The notes beneath the pieces are model-generated. The model saw nothing but the letters and a program-made list of their open reading frames with translations. It was not told the origin of the DNA and ran no database searches. Made by a program: the position numbers and the translations under genes. A stretch of 64,000 nt of DNA from Monosporascus cannonballus (taxonomy: Eukaryota; Ascomycota; Sordariomycetes; Xylariales), in the NCBI GenBank assembly GCA_004154925.1, contig QJNS01000714.1:1-64000 (forward strand), read 5' to 3'. Below, piece after piece: positions 34,304 through 47,000 of this stretch; position 1 is the first letter of the stretch, and the number at the start of each line of letters is the position of its first letter.

Positions 34304-35388
34304 ATGGACGTAGAGACCAAAGATGAATGGGAATCTAGCAGTTTTTAATGGTTTGATCATTATGCAATTTCCAACCTACCAGAAAATGCGTTGTTCTACC
34401 CTTATTATGACGGCCTAAAGCCTCAGGTCAAGGACGAGCTGTATATGGAACCCAACATTGGATCCTTTGCAGAATATACCGATAAGGCTATTATTGCTGA
34501 CCGATGTACCTTTAACCGGTACCTTGAGAAGAAAGGGACCAGCAAGCGAAGTGAAGATAAAGGCTCCAGCAGCCGAACCAAGAAGGACAAGGGCAAACCT
34601 CAGAAGGAAGCGAGTTCCGCTTCGAAGGAGCCCAAGAAAGACAAGTCCAAAGTGGAGTGTTTTAACTGTGGCAAGAAGGGACATTACAGGAGCGAGTGTC
34701 GTTTTTCCGCCAAGAGGAACTCCAAGAAGGGAGGAATTCTTTAACCTCAAAAGAAAGTCAGAATAACTGAATAAGAAATAGATAGTGAGGCAGAAGAGGA
34801 AGAGAAAGAAGTCAGCTCGATTTCCCTCCAGCCAGAATTCACTATTGCCACAACCATTCAGATCCAGAACGACATTCTAGAATACGAGGATTGTCTTATC
34901 TGCCAGGACTTTAGGGTTAGAGCCTGCAAATATTACCCAGGACAGATGGCCTCCAGGATAGCTATAGAGCTAGGATGCCGTTGCCATCTTGACATATCTC
35001 AGTATGAGATGCACGACGAAAATGGTTAGTTCCGACCAGATGTTAGCAACCACGGACAGTTATCCCCGGAGCTTTGCGAACTTCCCGAATGCTCGGTACA
35101 TACCAAGAAAACCTAAACAAGCCATTATAACCTGCTGTACTGTACCGCTTGTTATTTCGATAACTGCTTCGTTTATTTTAAAGCCAAAGAAAATAATAAC
35201 TTTGGCCTGGATGGGACGAAAAAACACTTACCGAGCTTAATGACGAGTGCAGATGCACAAAAACCCCCTAATGGCCAGAATACCCCAGGGCTTGTTATTT
35301 ATATCCTAATTCAGAACGGAATCGGAAGGCCATATCGAAAGGATGCTTGTGTTACTCCCCGATGCTTTACATCTAATACGAACTCCTA
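34304..35388 (+). pseudogene. Gag fragment F with zinc knuckle and Cys-rich module
   Basis: One frame from ATG 34304 to TAA about 35388, broken by roughly five TAA/TAG stops. It reads WFDHYAISNLPENALFY then GLKPQVKDELY (Gypsy gag capsid end). A Lys/Ser-rich linker follows, with a zinc knuckle CFNCGKKGHYRSEC (C-x2-C-x4-H-x4-C) at about 34657-34698. A Cys-rich segment comes next (EDCLICQDFRVRACKYY, ELGCRCHLD, then CTACYFDNCFVYF) of a kind seen downstream of the knuckle in some fungal retroelement Gag proteins. No LTR or pol was found for it. AT content and stop density rise toward 35600. Confidence 0.75.
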
Positions 35389-35641
35389 AATATGGGAATA
35401 CCCTTTTCGGAAATACACTTTTCCGACTCCATAATTTAGAAAATATAGGACCGAAAATTGGGCCAAAAGAAAACAATTATTTTCGGATGCTAATTGGGCA
35501 GACAGAAATAGTATAAATATATAAATAACCATTGTACTAAGTACGCCATTAAAAAGGCTCGAAAATAGAAACGTCTTTTCGTAAGCAAATTACGCTAATT
35601 AAAAAATGATAAAGGCCTTCGAAATAAAGCATTGAGGAGCC
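35389..35641. other. AT-rich tail of F before element G
   Basis: RIP-like AT-rich DNA without a readable frame, ending at the G LTR at 35642. Confidence 0.4.
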
Positions 35642-35848
35642 TGTGAGAATACAGCCCCTATGAGGATAAGGCGGGTAGCCGACCAGCCATCGATTAGTCA
35701 CCGACCGATTTACTAATATAAATCCACCATCTGGCAACTAATAGGAAACACCAGATAAAAATAACCTAATACACTTACTTTTTAAAATCTGCTTTACGAC
35801 TGGTTAGAAATTATCTTATCCCAGTTTATAACTCTTTATTATTTTATA
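35642..35848 (+). repeat. 5' LTR of Gypsy G
   Basis: 207 bp, TGTGAGAATACAGCCCC...TTATTATTTTATA; related to 37997-38202 and 63332-63539. Confidence 0.82.
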
Positions 35849-36657
35849 ATTTTTTTATCTTTATCGTAAAAAATAGCATAATAATTAGCAGAAATAAAGC
35901 TCGCCAATTACAAAACGAACCTAAGTTATTAATCAAAAAGACCACCGATCGGAACCTAACCGACAAACGATCGATTATAATACGAGAATAAGCGAAAAAG
36001 CTTATAACAAAACTTTAACAAATAAAGAACTATAATTCCAGGAATCCCAAATCACCTTATATATATAATAAAGATACGTCCCGATAACCGTTAATTAAAC
36101 GGTGAAAAAACGAACATAATATAACGACCGCGTCCCGGAATTTAAAGCAAAGAAAAATTAAACCCCTTAATAATAACCAGATTTTGAAAATTATCCGTTA
36201 ACAAAACAAATAATATTCGGAATTATTCTGAAAACTGTCCGAATAACAAATAATAATATAAGTTAAAAAAACAAAACTTTATAAATCAATTACGATATCG
36301 TTATAAAAGCCTAAGAGCAATAAGCAAATACCGCGTTATAATTGCTCGAAATTTTCTGAACGCGCGTTAATTAAAAAAAAGAAAATTAAATAAAAGTTAT
36401 TATAGAAATTTACGCCAAAGGCCAGGGCAAAAAACTTTTATTTACATTTAATAAGCCATGGGCTATATGGACGTTTTTATTACGAACGTTTAGCAATTAT
36501 ATCGCATTATGTTTAATTACTTTAATTAAAAAAAATTGAAAATAAAAGATTTATAAATTTTTATTAAGAAAGGCCATATACATCCTAACTTTCTTAATAA
36601 GAAATATAAAGAACAATTTATGGAATTATAATAACAATCCGATTAATGGTTATTGGA

Positions 36658-36824
36658 TATTACGACCTGACAGGTTCCGGCCTCAGGAAACGGTCAACGA
36701 GGATGATACGGACCACCTTCCAGGTTACGTGACGGGTGCTTAGCAAAGATCTGCTGAATACGAGTGATCAGCACTGAGCAATTGCTTAGTAAGAATTCGT
36801 TAAGCACAGTTAAGCAAAAATAAG
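36658..36824 (+). repeat. 5' LTR of Gypsy H, first part
   Basis: TATTACGACCTGACAGGTTCC..., U3 with a palindromic-looking GCTTAGCAAAGATCTGCTG stretch. Continues at 50553-50765 after element I. Confidence 0.88.
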
Positions 36825-37211
36825 TGTCATGACCCAGCAAACCACGGTCTTCAGAAACGGTCTGTCGAAACCCAACCACAAGTGCGCGGTAGAGCAGGTC
36901 ACGTAATGGATTACCAACTTACTGATGGTAAGCCAATAAGCCGGATTACCAATTTACTAATAATAAGCCAATAAGCCGGATTACTAATTTATTGCTATTA
37001 AATTAATAAGCCGGATTAAAATATATATGTTTATTATTTTTATAATTTATATAATTTTTAATTATAATAATAATTTATTATTTAAAGTATTTTTAATATT
37101 ATAAAACGTAATACGTTATTATATTTGTTATTTAAATTTCTATAATATTTTTATTAACATATATTCGTATAATTAAGGTATAATAATTAGTTGAATATTT
37201 TAATAGTTATA
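36825..37211 (+). repeat. 5' LTR of Gypsy I
   Basis: 387 bp, TGTCATGACCCAGCAAACC..., same U3 type as B, three 35-bp units at about 36913-37017. Confidence 0.88.
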
Positions 37212-37309
37212 CGTTATAAATTTTTATTTAATAATATTATTAATAATATATTTTTAGCAAGCAGCTTAAATAGCCTATTTACCAGATTTTTAATTAACCG
37301 GATATTAGA

Positions 37310-40300
37310 ATAAAATTCGAAGAAAAAAAGGAAAAGTTTCGTTTTTTTCGCGAAAAACTTTTACGACGTCTAGATATTATAAATAAACGTATTATTTAGC
37401 TTAAAAAAGATAATAATAATTTTACGACGTTTTTTAAGCCTCCCATAAAAAGCTGGAAAAAAAAGAAAAAGTTTCTAAAATCGGAAAACCCTTACGAACA
37501 AGCCAGGTTATTTAGCTGAATTTCATTAAAGAATCCAGAATATTTCTTAAGTTTTTTAAGCTGGAACTTTTCGATAAAATTTCGATTAAATTATACTTAT
37601 TTTTAACTTAATGCCGAATATATGTTACGTATTTTCCTATTTGATTTATTACGTTTATTATACAAATTAAGTTCGTAATTAAATAATTTATTACAAACGT
37701 AATTATTTGGTTTAAGCTTATTATAAAAGAGTACGTTATTTTGCTAATCGAAAAACGAAATATAAAAGTAATATAAGTTTATAAAAATTACGAATAATTC
37801 GAATAAATATTAATAAAAGTTGTCGAAATAATAAATAAAAAAATAAAAGCCAAAATATAAATTTAATAATTATAATGAAATAAATTAATATTTCATTACG
37901 GTAATATATTAATTAAATTAGCCGGTAAATTAAATAAATGATAACAAATATTAATACCTAAAGTTTTTAACGGCCTGAAAAAAAATATTAAAAAAGTGTA
38001 AGAATACAGCCTCTATAAGGATAAGGCTGGTAGCCGACCAGCTATCGATCAGCCACCGACCCACTTACTAGTATAAATCCACCATCTGGCAGCTAATGGG
38101 AAACGCCAGATGGAAATAACCCAATATACTCACTTCTTGGAATCTGCTTTACGATTAGTCGGAGATCATCTTACTCAGCTTACAGCTGTTTATTATCTTA
38201 CAAAAAGTTTTTTAAGTTTAATCGGTTTAATTATTTATCGGATTATATTATCATAGCAATTAAAATTAATAATTAATAATACGTATAACATATTAAAGGT
38301 ATTAGAGGAAAAAATAATAACAAATCCCGATATACGATTAATATTAATATTTTTCGACGTAATAATATTTTTTATAATATAAAATTAAGGTTAATGAAAT
38401 TAAAAATTATTTATAAAGAAAATTAAAGGCAAATTAAATGTTATAATTATAATAAGATAGGATATAAAGCAATATAATATAAAGTACTTAAAAAGCCCCG
38501 TTAAAACGATTAAAAACATATATTGAAAAAATAATCTAGGAAAAACCAAAAAAACGAAAGCAAATTTATTAATATGATTTAACCAAAATATATATTAGGT
38601 CCCTTATGGCAAAAGGTCCAATAAAGAATACGAAAAACGAAAAAGCTAACTTAATAAATATTGCGAATATAATACAAAATATTATAAGTATAATTATGTA
38701 AATATTAGGATTAGATAGAAAAAATCTATTCCGGAATTTTTAATCGATATAGCAAAATGTATGCCATATATTATCGACGACGAAAATATCTTAATTACGA
38801 AAAATGGAAATAATATATTTACGGACGCATTACTCGTATATATTATAAAAAATTCTATTTTCCAAATTACATCGAAAATAATAAGAATAATAAATAATAA
38901 TATCGATATTTTCGATTTATAGCCCTAAAGGATATTTAGTAATGGGCTGAAATAAAAAGCTGGCGCGAAAAGAAATAATATCCGTAAAAAGACTTTTATT
39001 ATTATTATTAATAATGCGATTATTAAACGGAAAAAGATTTAATTTAAGATATAATAAAAATATTATTAAAAAGTTATTACGGATTTTTATTTTTAATTAG
39101 TATTTATTATAAACCTTTACGAAAAAAGGTGTATTAAAATATAGCTTAATTTATAAAAAATGTTTACAACAATAATTAAGATAATATATAATAGGATATA
39201 AACATAAATATAAAAAAAGAATTTATATAATAAAGAAAAATATTACAGCAAAATTAAAAATAAATAATATAATTCGACAAAGTAATATATTAATAATAAC
39301 GATAAAATAAAAGCTTAATGCGTTAAACATAAAAATATAAATAAAAATCGATAAATTCGAATAACAATTAAAAAAAATTATTTATAAAAAAGCCGCAAGA
39401 TAACGAAATTTAAAAGGAATTAAAAAGAACTTTTAGGAAAAGCTTCAAATATGACAATAAAAGCCATTAATAACCTTTTTATTATAAATACATAAATCGA
39501 AACGTATTAATATATTATAATAATAAATTATAAAACTTTAAAAGGGAATTATGTTGTACCAAATATACTTAATAAGTTTAAATTATCATAAACATGTAAA
39601 TTAAAGTTTTCTGTAATAATAAATGTCAAATATTAAGAATTTACTTATAATAATAGGAAACCTATACGAGAAATTAATTATTTTGAGATTTTTATTTAAG
39701 GACGATATTAAATAATTAATTTCGATATTATTTTATTTAGGAATTATAATATGATTTTAAGATTATTATAAATACATTTATACGGAGTTTTAATTAATAA
39801 ATGAATTAATTAAATAAGGTTTATTTTATATTACATTAATAAATAACAAGATTTAAGCTTTTAATGTTTAATTAATAATAACGACAAATATAAATATAAA
39901 GATACGATAAAAATAATATTATCTAAAAAGATAAAATATAAAAAAAAGGTCTTAAAGAAAAATATAACGTATTATTATTATTAAAGCGAAATTAAAGTAA
40001 CTAAATAACGATTTAAAATAATAATAACTTAAAAAAATTAAAAATCCTACTTAATACGTTATAATCATATTATAAATATACGTAGTTTTTCAAAAAGAAA
40101 CTTAATATAAAATTACCAGAATATATCGAATAAAATTATAAAATAGTTTTTAAAAAAGAATTTTCGACAAAGTTTTACCTTGTTTATAATTTTAACGGAA
40201 ACGAATTACGTATTTTTAAAGAATGCCTGGAAAATCGGTTATAAAAAATAAATTCGATTTTCGAAATTATTAATAAAATATCTTAGGTTTTTCGTATTAA

Positions 40301-42800
40301 AAAAATAAAAAATTGCGATTTGTAATTAACTATCGATAATTAAATAATAATATTATTAAAAATCGAATATTATTATTTTTATTTATAAAAATAAAAACCT
40401 AACTTAATAAAACTAAAGAGTTTATAATATTCGATTGTAAAATTAATATAACCTTATTAAGATTAAAAAAAAGATATAAATAAAAATAGCTTTTAGAATA
40501 AAATACGGATTATTTAAGTATTTAATTATATTAATAGCGTTTACGAATATATTAATAATGTTTTAACGAATGGTAAATTATATATTACGAAAATATTTTA
40601 ATATTTTCGTTTTTTATTATTTCGACGATATTCTTATTTTGTGAAAAACGGAAAAAATATATGTAAAATACGTTTATAAGGTTGTTTAAGTTTTATATAA
40701 TATAAAAGTATTTATTAACGCAAAAAAGAATTAATTTTACAAATAGGAAATGGAATATATAAAACATATTATTACTTAAAAATATATTAGGATAAACTCT
40801 ACGAAAATCGCTATAATTATCAAATAGTAAATATTAATTACGGTTAAGAAAATATAAATATTTTTCGGATTTGTTAATTATTATAAGACGTTTATTCGAA
40901 ACTTTAATAAAATAATGATATTTTAATAAATTTTATAAGAAATTAACTAAATACTAAATACAGAAAAAGTATTTTAAGATATTAATGATAAAATTATTAA
41001 TAAATTAATATTAATTATTTATAATTTAAACCGCTTCGCTAAATTAAAACCGATATTTCGAATTATGCGTTAAACGTAATAATCCGATAATAAGGTAATT
41101 AAGGCAAATTGCACCTTATTGTATTTTTTGGTATAAATTAAAAGGAGCCGAATTTAATTACGGTATCTCAGATAAGGAATTTATGGTTATTGTTATGGCA
41201 TTTCGAAAATTTAGACATATCCTAAAGGAGAATTTGTACCAGATTAAGCTTTATACGGATTATTAAAATTTTACCCAATTTATTACGACCAGAGAATTTA
41301 TAGGACGATAATTTCGTTATGCGGAAAAATCAGCGAATTTCGATTTCGTTATTATCTATAAAAAAGACTTAGAAAATAATAAAACAAATATTTTAAGCAA
41401 ATAATTAAACTTTAAAAAATGAGTTGAAATTAATTATATAATTTTTGATATTATTACAAAAACATATTTACGTCCGTAACAGATTGCGATAATTCGGGCA
41501 GTATTTTTCGATAAATATCGGAAAATCCAGTAATATAATAAAGGTTTCCAAAAAAACTAAAAAAAAGGATAAAATATATATTTTAGAAAAATACTAGACG
41601 GATTTAATACGAAAAATATATAAATATTAGTTATATAAATATTTAGGGATTTACAAAATCTTAAAACAGCTTTAACGCATATTTTTTTAAAAATCAAATT
41701 AATAATATAAAAAATTATATAGTAATACGATATTTGCCCCAGAACGAAAGTATAACGATGTAAGCCATACGGAAAATTACAGTTATTATGAATCGTAAAG
41801 CGATTATAGTATTTAGTTATATTCAACTTTATTATTAAGCTTTTTCTGTTAAAAAACTCCAATTATAGGAATATGTTACGACAATATTTTCGTAATTATT
41901 GACCGATTTACAAAATTTTCTTAATATTTATTATATTACGACGACATAAATGCCGAGCAGATAATATATATTTGGTTTCAGAACTATTTTTAATATATAC
42001 GGATTATTAATGGAAAGTATTTTAAATAAATGATCGATATTTGCATTAAACTTTTGGTAAGGGCTAATAATATAAACCGGCTTAAATTAAAAATTCTTTA
42101 ACGTATTTAGATTATAGACGAATAAATAAACGGAACGAACAAATTAAATTTTGGAAATTTATTTACGATATTATAGTAATTACGAATAAAATAATTGGAT
42201 TAAAAATTTACTAATCGCATAACTAGCTTATAATATTAGTTATTACGAAAATATTAAGATAATACTAATTAAGGTAAATTTTGGTTTTACGTTAAAATAA
42301 TTACGATAACTATACTAAAAAATAAAGATAAAATTAGAATTCGTATAAAATCAAATAAGCAAATATTATAACTAAAAGGGGTTAAAAGGATTAATTTTCG
42401 GAAAGGGGAAAATAGTTTTTTTTGCTACAAAAATATTTAAATAAAACGACCTAGCAAAAAATTCGATTTTAGGTATATCGGTTTATATAACATCTCTAAG
42501 AGAATCTCAGAAAATAATTATCAATTGGAACTTTTATCAAACGTTAAATTCCATCCAATTTTTTATATTTCTTTATTCGAGTTAATAACGGATATAATTA
42601 AGGTGCATACAGTACAGGACGACGTGGAGATAGAAAACGAATAAGTATACGAGGTAGAAAAGATTTTCGATATATAAAAACAAAACGGATTTACCCAGTA
42701 TCTGATTAAGTGGAAAAAGCACTCGGACTTCAAGAATACCTAGGAATTTGCTAAGAATCTTATTAGCACTTAACGTTTATTAAAAAACTTTTATTAATAA
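37310..42800 (+). pseudogene. Gag-pol of Gypsy I (decayed)
   Basis: Gag starts at ATA 37310 (former ATG; the next codons resemble the gag start of B and H). It is interrupted by a solo LTR at 37997-38202. The zinc knuckle is at 38439-38480 with one Cys kept. The RT palm near 40605 keeps YYFDDILI, the only intact Asp-Asp seen. The integrase is near 41880-42250 and the chromodomain near 42660-42760. The stop is TAA 42798-42800. Confidence 0.82.
37997..38202 (+). repeat. Solo LTR of the G family, duplication AAAAG
   Basis: 206 bp, TGTAAGAATACAGCC...TTATTATCTTACA, flanked by AAAAG (37992-37996, 38203-38207). Less decayed than the other two G-family LTRs. Confidence 0.9.
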
Positions 42801-42949
42801 TAACGGAATTACTCGAAATAATAGCATTTTAATTTATAAGATCTAAAGAAGAAAACCCTTGATTTATTACATTTTAATTAATAATATTTATTTTATCTAA
42901 AGTTTGTACTTCGATTATAAACTTTAATTCCAATTGCGCAAAATTGTTA

Positions 42950-43324
42950 TGTAACGGCTATGCGGTTTAACCAACTATTAAACCTTAAGTCGATGGGTTT
43001 ATGTTAGCAGAAATATCGTGGGAATCTGAACAATAAATATAATAATATATTACGTCTCGTAATACCAAAGATATCTTAAATAACGATATTATTTTGCAAG
43101 CTAAAACTATTTAAATTATGGAATTAATAAACATATATATCTTTTTCTTTCTTAATTTAATTATTCGTAATTACGCCGTTAATAATAATTACGATTATTT
43201 AAGATTATCTTTAATTATTAATAATCACTAGCTTAATAATAATTACCATTACGTAACCCGGGAAATAACCCGTATATTCCCTGCTTAACCGTTTTTTAAG
43301 ACCGGAACCTGTCGGATCGTAATA
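42950..43324 (-). repeat. 3' LTR of Gypsy E
   Basis: 375 bp, TGTAACGGCTATGCGG...GATCGTAATA on the plus strand; A-type U3. Confidence 0.9.
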
Positions 43325-43415
43325 CGATCTTCTCTTTTCCCAAAATCTTGCCTTTAAGATTTCTTTTTTTTTCTTTTTTCGTTTGGTAAATATTCTTTTT
43401 TTTTTGCTTTTAATT

Positions 43416-44031
43416 ATATCGTTTCGCATTTCTAAAATTCGTTGGGTTTCTCGTTCTTTTACCGTCCGTCATGTTAACCTCGTAAAAGCCTTTAACGAAT
43501 TTAGTTATGAAATTATGCTTTACTTTTATTATTTCTTAAAAAATATAAAGTATAAAATGATAAAAAACGTTTTAAGGTATAAGGAATATGTTAATCGGGG
43601 TCGATTTTGTAATAGTACCGGCGTACCAATTTTTTTCTTTTAAAATATTCGTCGCAAATATTAACGCCTAAAACGCCAAAAAACGCTTACCGAAAAACAA
43701 TTATTAAAGCTTTAATAGCTTCAAGGTTTAACGCAAATATCAAGAAAAAATAAATAAAACTTTTTCTCGTTTTATTTGTTTACGTAAATAAAAGGCGTTA
43801 ATTCGTTCGAAATACATTATTATAATATAACGTAAACTTTAATCCTTAAATGAATTAAAAAAATAAAAATATCGGGAACAAAAATAATTAAAGGCTGCCA
43901 TTACGGCTACCACGTTAACGCATATTGCGGCCGATTGGCCCGATATCCCGGCTACCAACTGGTCGGCCGTTAATTAGAACGCGCTCGTTATTGCTAATAA
44001 GAATTCTTTAATAGACGTAGGGCGCCAATAA
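43416..44031 (+). pseudogene. Antisense Zn2Cys6-like ORF in Gypsy E
   Basis: Opposite strand to E's gag-pol. The first codon is ATA 43416 (ATG in A) and the end is TAA 44029-44031. The array at 43521-43610 starts at codon 36 as in A and D; five positions are TAY and the last is TGT. Length is 616 nt, 43 nt more than 573, with one frame change in the same region as in A. The C-terminal part reads IAADWPDIPATNW. Confidence 0.72.
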
Positions 44032-47000
44032 GGTTTTTAGCGGGTTCTTAGGTATTTTCGGAATCTGAATATTTTTTCCACTTAATTAGGTACTAAGTAA
44101 ATCCGTTTTATTTTCGTATATCGAAAATTTTCTCCATTTTATATGCTTATTCGTCTTTTATTTCCATATCGTTTTATACCGTATATATTTTAATTATATC
44201 TGCTGCTAACTCGAATAAAAAAAACGTAAAAAATTAAATAAAATTTAATTTTAGTAAAAATTCCAATTAATAATTATTTTTTAAGATTTTCTTGGCGATT
44301 CTATATAAACCGATATACTTAAAATCAATTTTTTATTAGGTTTTTTTATTTAAATATTTTTTATAATAAGGAAAACCATTTCCCTTTTTTCGAAAATTAA
44401 TTTCTTTAACTTTTTTAATTATAATATTTACTTATTTAATTTCGTACGAATTCCAGTTTTATCTTTATTTTTTTAATGCAATTATTATAATTATTCTGAC
44501 GTAAAAATTACTTTAATATTAATTAGATTATCGTTACATATTTCGTTATAACCTTTTGGAATAAAATCAAAATTTACGTTTGCATATATTATCTTAATAT
44601 CTTTTTAATAACTGGTATTATAAATTAACTATATAATTAATAATTTCTTAACCTAATTATTTGATTTATAATTAATATAATATCGTAAATATATTTTCAA
44701 AATTTAATTTATTTATTTTATTTATTTATTTATTTATAGTTTAAGTATGTGATATAACTTATAATTTAAGCCGATTTATGTTATTAGGCCTTATTAAAAT
44801 TTAAATACAAATATCGATCCTTTATTTAATATAATTTCCATTAATAATCCATATATATTAAAAATGTATTTAAAAAAATATATGTCAATTATTTAGCGTT
44901 TATATCCTTATAATATGGTAAAAAAAAGAAATTTTCGTAAATCGATCGACGATTACGAAAATGCTATTATAATGTACTTTTATAACTGGATTTTCGGACG
45001 TAAAAAGCTTAATAATAAAATCGAATATAATTAAATACCATAATTATTTTGCAATTAATAATAGCTGTAATTTTCTATATTGTTTATATTATTTAGCTTT
45101 TATTTTGGCGCAAATATCGCATTACCGTATAATTTTCTATATTATCGTTTTTATTTTAAGAAAAAAAATATATACGTTAAAATCCCTTTAAGGTTTTATA
45201 AATCCCTATATGTCTATATAACTAATATTTATATATTTTTCGTATTAAATCCTTTTAATATTTTTCTAGAACTTATATTTTATCTATTTTTTGGTTTTCC
45301 GGAAAATTATTATTATATTATTAAATCCTCCGATACATATCAAAAAGTACTACTCGAATCGTCGCAATCTATCGTAAACGTAAATATTCTTTTATAATAA
45401 TATCGAAAATTATATGGCTAATTTTAACCAATTTCTTTTCGAAATCTGGTCGCTTATTTAAAATATTAGTTTTACCCTTTTTTGATTTTTTCTTATAAAT
45501 AATAACGAAATCGAAATTCGCCAATTTTTTCGTATATTTTAATTATCTTATAAGCTTTCTGGTCGTAATAAATCGGGTAAAATTTTAATGATCCGTATAA
45601 ACCTTAACTTAATATAAATTTCCTTTTAAAAAATGCTTAAACTTTCGAAATGCCATAATAATGGCCATAAATTCCTTATCTGGAATACCGTAATTATATT
45701 TGACTCCTTTTAATTTGTACGAAAAAAATATAATAAGATATAATTTGCCTTAATTATCCCGTTATTTAATTATTGTACTTAATGCGAAATCCGAAATATC
45801 GGTTTTTAGTTTAACGGGGCGGTTTAAATCGTACATAATTAATATTGGCTCGTTAATAATCGCATTCTTAATATCCCGAAATATTTTTTCCGTATTTAGC
45901 GTTTATTTAAATTCTTTTTTTCGTAAAATTTATTAGGGATACGGCTATTTTACTAAATTTTTAATAAACTTTTTGTAATAATTGGCAAATCCAAAAAATA
46001 CCTATATCTCTTTAATTATTATTGGCATTTACCATTTTATAATTATAGCGATTTTTATAAGGTTTATCCTAATATATCCTAAGGTGATAATATGTCCCAG
46101 ATATTTTATTTCCTATATATAAAATTAACTTTTTTCTGCGTTAATAAATAACCTTATGTCCTATAAAGCTTAAAAAACCTTATAAACGTATTTTACGTAT
46201 ACTTTTTTTATCTTTAAAAAGATAAAAATGTTGTCAAGATAGCAAACGACGAAAATATCGAGGTATTTTCGTAATACGTAATTAATTATTCGCTAAAAAA
46301 TTACTAATACATTCGTAAATTCCATTAATATAACCAAATATTTAAATAATCCGTATTTCGTTTTAAAGGTTTTTTTATTTATATTTTTTTTAATCTTAAT
46401 AAAGTTATATCCATTTTTAACATTAAATATTATGAACGATTTAGTTCCATAAAATCAATTTTTTATTTCAGTAATTAAAATTAATAATATTTAATCCTTA
46501 ATAATAATATCGTTTAATTATCAATAATTAACTACAAATCGTAATTTTCCGTTTTTTTGGTACAAAAAATATTAGGTAACCTATTGGTAATTTTAAAAAT
46601 TAAATCTATCCTTTTTGTAACCGATCTTTTAGGTATTCTTTGAAAGTACGTAACTTATTTCCGTTAAAGTTATAAATAAGGTAAAACTTCATCGAAAATC
46701 CTTTTTTAAAAATTATTTCATAATCCTATTCGCTATGTTCTGGTAATTTCGTATCAAATTCCCTTTTAAAAAGTTATTTATATTTATGATATTATAATAA
46801 TATATTAATTAGATTTTCTAATTTCTGGGGTTATTGTTCTTATTATTTTAGATTGTTATTTATTTGCTTTAATTTCGCTTTAATAGTAATAACGATACGT
46901 TGTATTTTTCTTTAATACTTATTTTCTTTTTTATATTTTGTTTCTTTAAATAATAAAATATTTATTATATTTTTATATTTATATTTGTCGCCATTATCGA

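Noticed and set aside
41557..41862. Open minus-strand frames opposite integrase in I (41557-41862), H (55023-55205) and, as a plus-strand frame, E (45080-45397)
   Set aside because: They lie exactly opposite the integrase reading frame of each copy and resemble each other only because integrase does. Unlike the 3' antisense ORF they have no motif and no conserved ends.
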